Shown here piece by piece: positions 24,989 to 37,630 of a stretch of DNA of 64,000 nucleotides (position 1 is the first letter of the stretch; each line of letters begins with the position of its first letter). The stretch lies in the NCBI GenBank assembly GCA_026120185.1, contig JANUWF010002200.1, forward strand, positions 1,982,001-2,046,000, given 5' to 3'. Source of the DNA: Voacanga thouarsii. Its lineage: Eukaryota > Streptophyta > Magnoliopsida > Gentianales > Apocynaceae. The notes beneath the pieces are model-generated. The model was not told the origin of the DNA. It saw only the letters and a list, made by a program, of their open reading frames with translations, and made no database searches. A program made the translations under genes and the position numbers.

Positions 24989-25884
24989 GAGTGATGACAA
25001 ATTTGATGGGATTGTGACATAACAATATATATATATATATATAGACAGTATGGATATGTTAGACGAAGAGAGATAAGAATATTTTTAATCTAAAATGCGA
25101 TCTCGCATTATATGTCTCAAAGAGTGCTTATGAGTTTAAGGTAAGAAAAAATTTAAACATGGTCTCATAAATATGGCTCAATGAGCCTATGGCCCAACCA
25201 ACCTCCTTATCCGCATTCCTTCCATAAAAAGGACTATTTCATAAAGAAATAGCCAAATAATAGTAAAAAAAAAATGTATAAGTATGTACATAAAGAGATG
25301 TAGAAGATAAATCATCAACAGTAATACTCCTCTATGTATGTGCATAAATGAATAGTAGGATGACGGATACTGACAATGAAGTGTGTTGAGAACTAACTGG
25401 GAATTTAGATTTTGGACTTCCAAATCGTACATCCAAAACATGTTGAAATAAGACAGAAGATCACTTCTTCTAAAAGCAGTTTTGGACTGGGGTTTTGGAT
25501 TGACAAATTTAAGATCCAAAACTCCTCCTGTGTTTATGCTGGGCAAAAGAAAATTTTCACAAGCAAAATTTTCACAAGGATAGATCAATGGTTATCAACC
25601 AACTCAGTTTTCTCAAGGAATTTCAACACAAAGAATGTTCTGTGCAACCTAAGCATAAATATCATCATCATCCGAATACGCATGACAGCTTTCATCATAA
25701 TCACAAAGTCACTTTTGTTGGTGCTAAAACACAAAATAGATTTCAAGTTTTGAATCCATATTCAACCAAATCACAATGGAATGAGACCAAAGATTACAAG
25801 GATAATTATTGTATAACCACAATGCCATTTTCTCAATCCATATCACCTGAGTTACATCAAGTTATCACAGTTCATACAACCCAA

Positions 25885-26010
25885 ATCAAAATCACCAAGT
25901 TATAATCACAATCAATCACCAAGTCAGAATCACTAAGTCATAATCAATCCTAAACACAATCCAATTTAATCACCAAGTCATAATCATAATTAATCCTAAA
26001 CACAATCAAA
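25885..26010. repeat. Short degenerate tandem repeat TCACCAAGTCATAATCA
   Basis: Four to five imperfect units of about 17-35 bp lie between the env-like ORF and the 3' LTR of the SIRE-type element. Such repeats are common in the long region before the 3' LTR of this clade. Confidence 0.6.
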
Positions 26011-26275
26011 TTTCTCCCCCTTTTGTCATAAAAAAAAAAACTAAGGAATGTAGCAGGATTGTCAGTGCAAAAGTAAAATTGTTCATGCAGAATATATAAA
26101 GTAGAAAGCATATAAAACTGTTCATCAGAGTAAATTGTTTGTGCATCGAAAGTTAGTAAGCAGTAAGTATCAAGGGTAAATCAAGAAATGTGAACGGTCT
26201 CGGGCATGAAGCTGGCACCCTTCTTGGAATGCTATCCAGCAATCCTATTGGACTTTCTCTTGACTACCACATGTT

Positions 26276-27916
26276 TTATCCTGCGTCCTGAAGAGCTACC
26301 TGCGGGAATTGGCTTGTCTTTGCAATGGTGGCTGGATCAACAGATGGTGCAACAAGTATCAATTCAACTGGTTGGGATGGAATTTGTTCAACCGTGCATG
26401 ATATAGCAGGTGTAGCTAGAACATCTTCAGTGGCAACTTTCTCAGTTGCAAGGGAGTGTCCAGAATCCTTTGCAGCCTCATCTTTGTTTAGAGAGGGAAT
26501 AATTGGTTCATCGGAGACTTCTTCAGTAGTCTTTTCCACTTTCTTTCCCTCCACATTACTCAATCTATTTTCAAAATTCTGCAACGCAGTCTTAACTTCT
26601 GTGCTAAATCCATCAAATTTTTCAGCTAAACTATTTACAGCATTTAAGATGCTCTGAGTCGGTCCACTTTCCTCAGTCTTTTGCCTGCCCTTATTTGAAG
26701 ATTTCTCTGCTATTTCAGCCTTCCTTTTTGTTCCTGTTGATGCAGTAGGTGCAGTCTTCTTTCCTTCGGCCTTGATTTTGATAAGTTTTTTCCTTTCTTT
26801 ATCTGACACATCCCTAAGCAAGACCCATTCATTATTCACTTGTACAACCTATTTTCTCGAAGGATTCCATGTTGTACACATTTGTCTTAAGATATCCAGG
26901 AGTACAAGTACTGAGATTCAGTTGAAATGCCTAAAGACTATGGTTAAGAGATTTCCATAGGGTAGCGCCTTATGAGATGTATTTCTCGATTGAAGCATCA
27001 GCTTCACTGCCAGAAAATCAAAACTGATATGTCTTCCTTCAGACAGAGCCAATATCAGTATCATTTGCATGATAGTCACAGATGTTTTATGCCCAAAACT
27101 TAGTGCAATAGTAGACACCATATGGTTCAGAATCCTTCCAAAACCATTCAGCGACTTTGAATTTCTATCATTTGAATTTTTAAAACTTTTCCCTCCAGTA
27201 AACCTTGTCTCAAACCCTCCCAAATCAAATAGGTTCAATTCTTCTGGAAATTTGTTCATTTCAAAGAATTAGATTCCTCCATTTCTGACTCCAAAAATTC
27301 GATTTAACATCTGATGGTCAAATTCCATGTTTACATAGCCTACTCTAGAGGTGTACCATTGTACCATAAAACCTTCGCCAGTCTTCTCAAGCCTTCCTTT
27401 TCTTAAATTGGAATAAAATTTCCAAACTAGTATGGTATATAATTTTTCATATACTGACAACAAGGCCCCCCAATCAAGAGTCTCAAAAAAATTCAAAATA
27501 TCAACAAAGTGTAAAAATGCCTCAGCATCGACCCGATATCCAGAGATTACAGTCATATTCCTAGATAGCTAGTCATTAAACTCAAATTCACATTTTAAAT
27601 CGAGAAATCAAGGTACCTGAGTTTCAGAGCTTTCCTGTAAAGGAAGCTCTTGTGATGAGTCAGACAACGAAGCTATTTCTTCAGTGACGGTCTTCTTGCC
27701 TTTCTGTTTGATGACAGGTTGGGTGTCGACAACAGCTTTCCTCTTTGCCACTGTTTTGCTTTTCTTGCCCTTCTTCATCTTTTGTTCGATTCCTTTGTCT
27801 GATTTTGGTAGTTTTTCCATGGAAGTAGCGAGTAGAAGACGGGAGGTTTTTTGTTTTAGTAGAGAAGGTGAAGATACGGAGTGAGAGAGAAACAGAGTGA
27901 TCAATGGTGGTTTCAA
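26276..27916 (-). pseudogene. SIRE env-like / third ORF (broken)
   Basis: Downstream of pol, three minus-strand pieces follow each other: 27916-27608 (basic, KKGKKSK, from MEKLPKSDK), 27556-27269 then 27259-26918 (FYSNLR, VQWYTSRVGYVNMEF, LNRIFGV: the globular plant transposon-protein fold found in SIRE third ORFs), and 26839-26276 (Lys-rich, then a helical ILNAVNSLAEKFDGF segment predicted to coil, then a Val/Pro tail). Frames change twice between them. SIRE elements are known to carry such an ORF, sometimes called env-like. I see no convincing membrane anchor, so a true envelope role is unproven here. Confidence 0.72.
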
Positions 27917-28312
27917 ATTTCAAGAAGAGAAAAATGTAGCACCTCTTTTTTAGATTTCCTAGGTATTTGAGTAGATAAGTATAATCAAGTACCCTTGACA
28001 GAGATTTCATCAGAGATAGGATGGGTCTTTTTGAAAAACACAAACATTTTGAAAATTCAAAAAGTGGATTTTAGACTCATGCGCTTTTTCATCAGAGTAG
28101 AAAAAAATTGGGCTTTACACGATTTTAGACTCCTACTAGTTTGGACTCAAACTACGTCTAAATTCGTTCGTTGGCATAATGATCGAAAGATATTTTATCA
28201 AGGGAATTTTAGATTTATGTTTCTTAGATGTTACGTCCAAAATCACCATCCGAAAGTGTATCATCAGAAGTTCTGCAAGAATGAACAAACAAATCCTTGG
28301 CAAAATTATTAG

Positions 28313-31300
28313 TTATATAATTTTGATAATTTTCAAACCTCTTCTCAGATGATTAAAGCTAACTTCGGCCAGTGGTTTAGTGAAAATATCTGCAAACTGT
28401 TCATCAGTTGGAATAAATTCCACATATACATCACTTTTAAGCACAACATCTCTAATAAAATTATACTTAATTTTAATGTACTTAGTTCTAGAATGCTGAA
28501 TGGGATTCTTTGTGAGATTGATAGCACTAGTATTATCACATAGGAGAGGTACGCAATTAAAATTTAAACCAAAGTCAAGCAAAGTGTTTTTCATCCACAA
28601 AGTTTGCACACAGCAACTCCCTACAACAATGTATTCTGTTGTGGTTGTTGAGAGAGATACACAAGCTTGCTTCTTGCTATACCAAGAGACAAGAGAGTGT
28701 CCAAGAAACTGACAGTGTCCACTTGTACTTTTTCTCTCAACTTTGCACCCAGTATAGTCGGCATCCGTGTATCCTATAAGATCAAATGAATTAAATCGAG
28801 AATACCATAAGCCATAGTCATAGGTCCCAATTAAGTATCTAAGGATATGTTTTACAGCACATGTATATGAGATTCCTTTGGAAATGATTGAAATCGAGTA
28901 CAAAGATATACTGAGAACATAATATCAGGCCGGCTGGCAGTAAGATAAAGGAGACTTTCGATCATATCTTTATATTTTAATTCATCAACTTTCTTTCCTT
29001 TTTCATCTTTATCAAGCTTTAATGATGTGCTCATATGTGTACTTATTTCTTTTACTTCGTTCATACCAAACATTTTAAGGAGTTCCTTGGTATACTTAGC
29101 TTGATTTAAGAAGATTCTATTTTTTATTTGCTTGATTTGAAGTCCAATGAAGAAATTAAGTTATCTCATCATACTCATTTCAAACTCTTTATGCATTATC
29201 TTGACAAATTTCTTTCATAAGGAATCATTAGTAGCTCCAAAAATAGTATCATCAACATATATTTGCACAATTAAGATATTATCAGAATTTTCAGATTTGA
29301 TAACTAATTTAGTGTCAACTAAGCCTCTTGAGAAACCTTTTGAAAAAAGAAAATTACTAAATCTTTCATACCACGCTCTTAGAGCTTGTTTTAAATCATA
29401 AAGGGTTTTGAAGAGTTTAAAGACATAGTTTGGAAAATATTTATGTGTAAAACCAGGAAGTTGCTCCACATATACTTCTTTTTCAATGCAACCATCTAAG
29501 AAAACACTTTTGACATCCATTTGGTAGAGCATAAAACCTTTAAAAGATGTAAATGCAAGTAACATTCTTATTGACTCTAACCGAGTAAGAGGAGCAAAAG
29601 TTTTATCATAATCAATGCCCTCTTCTTGATTGAATCATTGGGCAACTAATCTGGCTTTATTTCTAATAACAAAACTATATGCTCATCAAGTTTATTTCTA
29701 AAAACTCACTTGATACCAATTACAGAATGGTCAAGTGGTCTACGGACAAGCTTCCAAACTTGATTCCTTTCAAATTGGTTCAACTTTTCTTGTATGGCCA
29801 TAATCCAAAATTCACCATATAAGGCTGCATCAATAGAATTTTGTTCAGTGCTAGTGAGTAGAGAAAAATTAGCAACAAAATACCGTCTAGTTTTGACTTC
29901 ACAACTAGGATCACCAAAGATCTGTTCTTTTGGATGGACAATTTTGTACTTCTAATTTTTTTGGCAGATCTTGATTCGTGGGCTCTTCAGTCCTTTGTTT
30001 ATTTTTTTTCAGCTTGTTCTTCTTCTAATTCCTCTTCTTTAGCATGAATATCAAGTGGAGGAGCCATATGCTGCTCATTGCCCTTTTGATTTGAGATACC
30101 TAAATCATCATCATCATCATCATTCCTAAAAGAGTATATATTTGATTCATCAAACACAATATGTACGAATTCTTTCATACATAGAGTTCTTTTATTGTAC
30201 ATTCTAAATGCCATTTGTTGCAAGAATATCTAAGAAATATAGCCTCATCAAATTTGCTATCAAATTTTCCAAGGTTATCGCGAGTATTGAGGGCAAAACA
30301 TTTGCATTCAAAAACTTTAAAGTATGAAATGGACGAAACTTTGTCAAATAAAAGTTCAAAAGCAATTTTTCTTAGAAAGGTCTTAGTATAACACGGTTGA
30401 CAATAAAGTAAGCTATATTCACAGCCTCAGCCCAAAAATATTTTGGAAGGGAGTTTTCACAAGGCATTGATCTTGTCATTTCTTACAATATTCTATTTTG
30501 TCTCTCAACCACACCATTTTGTTGAGGAGTTTTGGCTACTGAAAAATTGTGTGAAACACTACTTTCATCAAAGAATTTTGTAAAGTTATGGTTGCGAAAT
30601 TCTCTACCATTGTCACTTCTAATTGAAATCAATTTACAACCAAGGAAATTTTGAACACGTTTGAGTAGTTTTGAAAATTTAGAGAAGGCTTTATCTTTTT
30701 GAGTGAGAAATAAAGTTCAAGTGAATCTTAAGAAATCGTCTACAATCACATAGGCATACCTCTTACCACCAAGACTAGTAGTCCTCATAGGTCCAAACAA
30801 ATCCATGTGTATGAGTTCAAAAGGTTTTGATATATAAATCATTTTCTTGGGTTTAAAAGAGGTTTTGGTTTGTTTTCCAAATTGACAAGCATTACAAACT
30901 CGATTTTTATCAAATCTCATTTTGGACAGTCCTCTAACAAGATCCTTTGAGGATAATTTGTTTAGCAAATCGATAGATATATAACCCAACCTTCTATGCC
31001 AAAGGTAGCTATCATCATGGAGAGGCATCTAATATTATAAGCCACAAGATCATCAAGATAAAGAACATGCACATTTCCAACACGATTAGCAACAAAAATA
31101 GTCTTATTGCTGAAACTATCCATGATGATGTAAGAATCTTTTTTAAAAACATGTTTGCAACCATTATTACATAGTTGGTTAATGCTAAACAAATTGTACT
31201 TTAATTCATCAATTAATAGCACTTGTTTGATGATGGTAGAGGATCCCTTACTAATGTTACCTATCCCAAGAATCTTTCCCTTCTTTTTGTCTTCAATATA

Positions 31301-31400
31301 ACTTGAATGTTTTCCAGTAGTCTAGCATTTTCAGTTATGTGCCTCGAGCATCTACTGTCCAAGAATCACTTTGTGAAGCTCATCTTATCTGACAAGTGTT
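28313..31400 (-). pseudogene. SIRE pol: protease, integrase, reverse transcriptase, RNase H (broken)
   Basis: The polyprotein reads leftwards. Protease is near 31350, with LDSRCSRH in place of the usual DSGCS, so the active-site Gly is lost. KYNLFSINQLC lies near 31190. The GAG-pre-integrase zinc site is at about 30990 (WHRRLGY) with CNACQFGK. The integrase start is HMDLFGPM (about 30800). RT runs about 29565-29215 with QMDVKSVFL and catalytic YVDD. RNase H runs 28903 to 28313 (YTDADYTG, SWYSKKQ, LCDNTSAI, ADIFTKPL). Frameshifts and stops split it into at least six frames. The 28903-28313 frame ends the polyprotein with a stop at 28313-28315. Confidence 0.9.
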
Positions 31401-33084
31401 CCTATACATAAGATATAAGAGTGATTTTTGGTACCTATACCTTCTTGGGTCCACGGCGGTTAGTAATAGTACTTTTTACCTTCCAAATTATTTTTGTACT
31501 AGATTCTACTTTTTTTTTTTTTTCTAATATGACACTTAGATGCTTTGTGTCTAAATTTTTCACAATATATATGCGCAACAATTGTGTTTCCCATATGAAG
31601 TTCTATCCTTAACAAAGTATGGTCTATGATTTTTCATTCATTTTGTACCTATACCTAAGACCATTTCAGTTTCCTACTATGTGTTGTGCACCAAGTAATT
31701 TTTCTAAGTTGTTTTTTCCATTTGTAAATTTCTCAGTGCATATGGTGAAGTCATCAACTCTATTTTTCATATCATTAAAATTGCTAATCACACAAGCATT
31801 TATTTTCCAAATACTTACAATGCAAAATGCTTAGGACAATATCCTTTTCAACATTTAAGTACATAACGAAATCAAGTAAAACATTATTTTCATTTAACAG
31901 CTTTCGATTTTCATCTAACAGGGAATCAATTTTCACTTTCATTCCCTTGTTTCTTCTAGATAGCTTTTTAAGCTCATAAAACATGTTGAAAAGCAGCTCA
32001 TTTAGGTCATTAGGTTTTTCACAATCAGAATCATGCAATTCGGATATCAAATTTGGAGATGTGGGATTTACCTTAATTATCCTCCATAGCCATAAAGCAA
32101 ATGTTTGCTTTTTCATCTTCAGATTTACAGCTTTCTTCAGTCTCGGATTTAGCTTGGTCCCAAGTCCCAATCAATCCTTTTTCTTTCTTCATCTTGGTGT
32201 CTTTCTTCTTTTTTGAATTGCTTAGCTTTCGTTTCTTTCGCTATTGGACAGTCAGCGATGAAGTGCTCTGTGCTTTTGCATTCAAAACATTGAGGCTTAA
32301 AAGAAAAAATTTGTCCCTTCTTTTTGATAAACTTCTCACCTTTTTTTGAAATGGCCTTTTCTGAACATTTTTCTAAACTTTCTGGCAACCGTAGCCAATT
32401 CCTCTATGTCCAAATTAGTACCGCCATCACTATCGGTTTGATCACTGTTGACTTCCTCATCAGTTACTTTTAAGGCCGTTCCTCGCTTCTCTTTGTTATC
32501 ATCATCATGCTCTTGAAATCTTTTGAGTTTTATTTCATGGGTCAATAGAGAGCCAATTAGCTTTTCAGTCGGCAAGCTATTCAAGTTTTTAGATTCCTCT
32601 ATAGCCAAGGTTTCTGGCTGCCAACGTTTTTGCAAAGCATCAAGCAATTTTCTATTTTGCTCATCGAGGGAAATTTTCCCATAAGCCTTTAGTCCATTCA
32701 TGATATTTGTGAATCGAGTGAATATATCAATTATGTTATCAATTGGCTTCATAATGAATAGTTCATAGTCTCGGACTAAAAGTCCTAACTTCAATTCCTT
32801 CACTTGATTAATCTCCATATATCATGAGTTGAATCACAACCACTCACATGGCTGTATTCGTTTGCATTGAGAGCACAACATAAAATGTTCATTACTTGAT
32901 AGTTTAAGGTCATTTTAGCATTGTCATTACTGTTGTATTCATCACTTTCTTTAGGCACTATTTCGCCTTCAACAACTTTGGTTGGGACAAATGGTCCCTT
33001 TTCAATCAGATTCCATAGCTCAAAGTTTATTGAGCAAACATATATTTTCATCCTATTTTTTTCAGAATGTGTAATTGCTTCCAT
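31401..33084 (-). pseudogene. SIRE gag (broken)
   Basis: This is the nucleocapsid polyprotein. Readable parts in order: RMKIYVCSINFELWNLIEKG (33054 on), typical of copia-type gag; a helical domain to about 32480; a CCHC knuckle CFECKSTEHFIADC (about 32285); then an acidic and coiled-coil stretch (ELHDSDCEKPNDLNELLFN, about 32030), which SIRE elements carry after the knuckle. At least three frame changes split it. The ATG at 33084 is the first in that frame, but the true start is probably upstream behind a frameshift. Confidence 0.82.
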
Positions 33085-33197
33085 TGAACAAAGGAGGTCT
33101 ATTTATGAAAGACCTTTCGATGTAAGGCAGAGCAGATGTGTTTGCCATATGAATCTTTGCTACAAGACTGTTAAAACAAAGATAGTGTAGACCAACT

Positions 33198-33208
33198 CTC
33201 TGATACCA
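33198..33208 (-). other. Primer binding site of the SIRE-type element
   Basis: Minus-strand TGGTATCAGAG, two bases from the LTR end, is complementary to the 3' end of initiator methionine tRNA, the usual primer for plant copia elements. Confidence 0.9.
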
Positions 33209-33210
33209 AT

Positions 33211-34536
33211 TGATAAATCTTAGAGGGAGTGAATAAAGTTTATGGCAAACAAATGCAAATTTGAAAGTTTTGATGCCCTTTTAAAAAAAAAAAACTGAAT
33301 GTGGAGTTGCTTTGCAGCTTCAAGAGTGTAGACAATGATGTTTTAAACCAGCATAGAATGGTGAGAGAATAGTTTGAAATAAAGACGGGTAGTTGAGGTA
33401 TCTAGGATAGATTTACTGCAGAATGCACAAGTCTTAAATGAGCCATAGATTTTAAAGAAAAAGATACGGCATTTTATAAGATTTGAAGATAGCAAAAATT
33501 CAGTGAAGAAATTTAGGCAAATAGCACAAGAAAAGACCCAAGGATTTATAGTAGTTCGATGCTTAAATGATCTACATCCACTACCTTAAGTTCTCACTTA
33601 AGGATCTCAACACCATTTACTAAAACCTTTTCCCAAATCAATGGTGGTAGGTGACACTAATCTTACATAAGAGGATCACCACTTTTGGTTGTACACCTAA
33701 CCTCTTTAAACACAACAATCAAGGCTCACCTTAGTTGAGTTTTACCTCTTTAACCTTGATACAAAACAAATTTAAGAGAAAGTACAGAGATAGCTCATAG
33801 ATTGAGTAGAATATGAACAACTAAGCACCAATACCCTTTACTTTTGGAACAATTTTATTTCACTTTGAAGCACCAATAACAAGGGAGATTTTTGTATTCC
33901 AAAGTGTAAGAATGTTTCTAAGAGAGATAGCACAAAAATTTGCATCAAAATCGAGTTCTAAAGGCTTTTATAGGAGCCAAACCCGAAGTCCTAATAGCTA
34001 GTAACGGTTAGTTACTTTCTGTCAGAATTTCTAGGATTTTGAATTCACAAAGTGGAAGGATGTCTATCCAAAATGTGAGTCCAAACCGACCCTTTTTGCA
34101 AAGAGATATATTTTCAAAAATACTACAGATCATTAGATGATGTTTTGAATTTAGATGACGTCCAAAACTATTTCATTCGAAAATTCAGATTTAGAAATAT
34201 CATTTTCTTTTAAAATCATTTTTAAGTGCTTCAAGGTAAAATAAAACTGATCATAAGGTAAAGAGATATAGGAATTTACAATTAATACCTTAACAACGAT
34301 TCCAAATCTATAGTTTTTTCACAAAGGCTTCACGGTATGCGAGCTCTCAAGTTCAAGTTATACTTGATCAATCACTCATTTGGGTTCCATTTGCTTATGA
34401 ATAGCTTAGCAGTCTTATTTGCATGCTTTGAAAGAACTGATGTCAAATATGTCATATCACATATAGATTACACAAGTTAATCCACATCAATATTTGTCAT
34501 AAATCAAAATACAAGAAAATACCCTTCGGGCTAACA
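33211..34536 (-). repeat. 5' LTR of the SIRE-type element
   Basis: 1,326 bp, TG...CA, aligns with the 3' LTR throughout. It is followed on its outer side by the TSD TATAT (34537-34541). Confidence 0.93.
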
Positions 34537-34576
34537 TATATAATTAATATAAGGTGAAAATAAATACAAAAATCTG

Positions 34577-34640
34577 CATAGTCTAGTAGTGGAGCACATA
34601 CTTTCCCACAACAAAGACGCGAGTTCGAGCCCTGTATCCA
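34577..34640 (+). other. tRNA-like (SINE-type) A/B-box segment
   Basis: TAGTAGTGGAGCA (about 34585) resembles a pol III A box and GAGTTCGAGCC (34621-34631) a B box, at SINE-like spacing. No full tRNA cloverleaf is evident and no poly(A) or TSD was found. It lies in the CACTA-3 segment between the two nested elements and may be a SINE relic. Confidence 0.4.
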
Positions 34641-34939
34641 GCAACAATTTCAATAATTATTAGTTAGGGAGATTGTGACGGCCTACCGGATTGGTTCCTG
34701 GTTGGGTCGGGTCGGGCCTCGATTTAATAATTAAAAACTTTAAAATTCGATGACCGTCACTAAATCGTCATAAATTTAATAATTAAATTTTTAAAAAATA
34801 TTAAAATTCCGGTGACCCTCACAAAACCGTCGCTAACTCGCCGTCACAAAACCGTTGCAAACATAATTATAAACTTAATTATAATATCATTAATTAAATG
34901 ACCGTTGCGAATTTAATTATAACACTACAGGAAAAATCG

Positions 34940-36190
34940 CGATTTGCGACGAATTTTTTGCGACGGCTTCAATACCGTCGCTAATAGCGACCAATTTGCG
35001 ACGATTTTCAAACAAGTCGCGAGTTGACCAAAACAGTCGCAAATTTGCGACGGTTTTGAGACGATTTTGCGACGGCCAAAATACCCATCGCAATTCGTAG
35101 CAAAATCGTCGTTATTTGCGAGGGTTTTGCGATGGTATTTATGCCTTCGCAAATTACGAGGGTTTTGCGACGGCGATTTATTTTAAAAAAATATTTTTAA
35201 AAAAATTTTTGAACGTCCATCGCAAAACCCTCGCAATTTGCGAGGATTTTGCGACGGCAAGTTATTTTTTAAAAAAATATTTTTTAAAAATTTTTTTGAA
35301 TGTCCATCGCAAAACCCTTACAATTTGCGAGGGTTTTGCGATGACAAATTATTTTTTAAAAAAATATTTTAAAAATTTTTGAACATCCATCGCAAAGTCC
35401 TCGCAATTTTTTTAAAAAAATATTTTTTAAAAAATAAATTACCGTCGTAAAACCCTCGCAAATTTTTTTAAAAAATATTTTTTAAAAAATAAATTACCGT
35501 CGCAAAACCCTCGCAATTTTTTAAAAAAATATTTTTTAAAAAATAAATTACCGTCGCAAAACCCTCGCAAATTGCGAGGGTTTTGCAACGGCAAATAACC
35601 CTCACAATTTACGAAGGTTTTGCGATGACAAATTATTTTTTAAAAAAATTTTTTTAAAATTTTTGAACGTCCATCGCAAAGTCCTCGCAATTTGCGAAGG
35701 TTTTGCGACGGTAATTTATTTTTTTAAAAATATTTTTTTAAAAAAATTTTTGAACGTCCATCGCAAAACCCTCGCAAATTGCGAGGATTTTGCGACGGCA
35801 AATAACCCTCGCAATTTGCGAGGGTTTTGCGACGACCGATTGTTTTTTTAAAAAATATTTTTAAAATTTTTGAACGTCCATCGCAAAGTCCTCGCAAATT
35901 GAGAGGGTTTTGCGACGGTAATGCAGCCCTCGCAAATTGCGAAGGTTTTGCGACGATCGATTGTTTTTTTAAAAAATATTTTAAAAATTTTTGAACGTCC
36001 GTCGCAAAGGTCTCGCAATTTGCGAGGGTTTTGAGACAGATTTTGGGCCCTCGCAATTTGCGAGGGTTTTGCGACGGTCAATATTTTTAATTAAAAAATA
36101 AATAAATGAAAAAATTTATAGAAAATCTCAAAACCCCAATTCGTCGCAAATCCGTCACTAATTGCGACGAATTTGCGAGGGTTTTACAAC
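34940..36190. repeat. CACTA-2 left subterminal repeat array
   Basis: A palindromic unit, TCGCAAAACCCTCGC followed by its reverse complement GCGAGGGTTTTGCGACGG, recurs more than ten times. Spacers of TTTTTTAAAAAAATATTTTT recur with it. This is about 1.25 kb, twice the right array. Known CACTA biology makes these TNPA-type binding sites. Confidence 0.88.
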
Positions 36191-36448
36191 AAAATAGGGT
36201 TTTAATCTTTTTTTTTAAAATTTTTCTTTATGTGTTTATGTGATGGTGTATTTTGACAAATTTACTGAAATATTTTTAATAAGATTTCTCAATTAGTGCA
36301 TTTTATTATAATTTTGTATATGTAATTATGTCATGTTATACACCTAATGTATTGCATAAGTAAATGTATATAGTTAATTATGTTATGTTATATACTTATT
36401 CTAATATATAAGTGTATATGTATATAATGTATATAAGTATCTGTTTAG

Positions 36449-36494
<46 letters not shown>

Positions 36495-36504
36495 TATAAC
36501 ATGT

Positions 36505-37070
36505 AGGTATATATATACATATGTCTAATTTTTTAATCTATCACTTTGATTAAGTAGTGTATAAAGTAAAATATATAAAGAAAAATAATTCAAATACTGT
36601 TATTATTGTTGATATCACTAAAAAAATGATAAAATTTATAATGTAGAGATCAATTTGTAATGTTCTTCGTCTCCTACATGTTAATATATATTATACTAAT
36701 TTAGCTATGTATATACATATGTCCAATTTTTTAATATATCTATTTTGTTAAGTGGTGTATAAAATAAAATATGTAAAGAAAAACAATTCAAATACTGTTA
36801 TTATTGTTGAGATCACTAAAAAAAATAGTGAAAATTATAATGTAGAGATCGATTTGTAATGTTATTCACCTCCAACATATTAATATATATTATACTATAT
36901 AGTTATATATATACATATATCTAATTTTTTGATCTATTTATTTGATTAAGTGGTGTATAATTAAAATATATAAAGAAAAATAATTTACATAATAATAATA
37001 TTATTAAAATCACTAAAAAATAATAAAAATTATAATGTATAAATCGATTTATAATGTTATTCGTATTAAT
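36505..37070. repeat. Three tandem copies of a 195-bp AT-rich unit in CACTA-2
   Basis: Units begin near 36511, 36704 and 36905 with ATACATATGTCTAATTTTTT or a close variant. They share TGGTGTATAA, TACTGTTATTATTGTTGA and ATGTAGAGATCGATTTGTAA. There is no ORF. Confidence 0.78.
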
Positions 37071-37169
37071 TTATGAGAAATTAGCGAGGGTTTTATTTTT
37101 TCGTCACAAATTGTGACGAAATAGCTAGAAATTTAAAAAAAACTAAAATTTTCGGAAATTTTTAACTCC

Positions 37170-37630
37170 CTTCTTTTTTTTTCCCCCTCCTTCTTCCCAC
37201 ATCCTTCTTCCTCACCTTCCCCTTGCGCCGCCGCCATCTCTCCCCCCTCTCCCCGCCGGCGACCTCCCTCAACTCCCCCCCATCCCGCGCCCCCCTCCCT
37301 CAACTCCCCCCTCCCTCATCCCGCGCCCCCTTCCTCAACTCCCCCCCATCTCGCGCCCCCCTCCCTCATCCAGCGCCCCCCTCCCTCAACTCCCCCCATC
37401 CCGCGCCCCCTCCGCAGTGCCCCCTCCCTCAACTCCCCCCCCATCCCGCGCCCCCCCTCCCGCAGCGCCCCCCTCCCTCAACTCCCCCCCCATCCCGCGC
37501 CCCACTCCCTGGCTCTCCCACCCCCGCAGCCCCCTCCCCGTGCCCTCCCACCCCCGCCCCGGGCCCCCTTCCTGCAGATCCCCCTCGGCCCCCCCGCTCT
37601 GCTGCCCCCTTCAGCCCGCCCCCCTCAGTG
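37170..37630 (+). promoter_or_regulatory. C-rich block with tandem repeats, probable 5' leader or promoter of CACTA-2
   Basis: An abrupt block of more than 70% C+G in AT-rich DNA. A unit near CCCTCCCTCAACTCCCCCC plus ATCCCGCGCCCC repeats about seven times. The minus strand has runs of 6-8 G. It lies between the subterminal array and the first coding exon and is followed by GT..-type sequence (GGGTAAGTAGTT, 37689), so it may be a transcribed 5' exon. An open frame (37223-37675) exists only because the block is C-rich. Confidence 0.55.

Larger units (their letters stand above)
23641..34536 (-). mobile_element. SIRE-type Ty1-copia LTR retrotransposon with env-like ORF
   Basis: A complete element of 10,896 bp on the minus strand. 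The LTRs are 23641-24974 (3') and 33211-34536 (5'), each TG...CA, with a TATAT target duplication on both sides (23636-23640 and 34537-34541). The tRNA-iMet-type PBS lies next to the 5' LTR and a purine tract next to the 3' LTR. Order: gag, protease, integrase, RT, RNase H, then an extra ORF of about 550 codons before the 3' LTR. This order and length fit the SIRE/Maximus clade. Coding parts are broken, and the LTRs differ at roughly one site in ten, so the insertion is old. It lies in CACTA-3. Confidence 0.93.

Noticed and set aside
25412..25905. Plus-strand open frames of about 110 codons in the SIRE-type element
   Set aside because: They lie antisense in the non-coding stretch before the 3' LTR, with low-complexity His/Asn content from short repeats.
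35116..36081. Open frames on both strands in the CACTA-2 left array
   Set aside because: The translated repeats (RKTLANCEGFAT and similar) are just the subterminal unit read in a frame without stops.
34940..36190. CRISPR-like regular repeats
   Set aside because: The repeats are palindromic, variable in spacing and bounded by a CACTA terminus in a plant genome; they are subterminal repeats.
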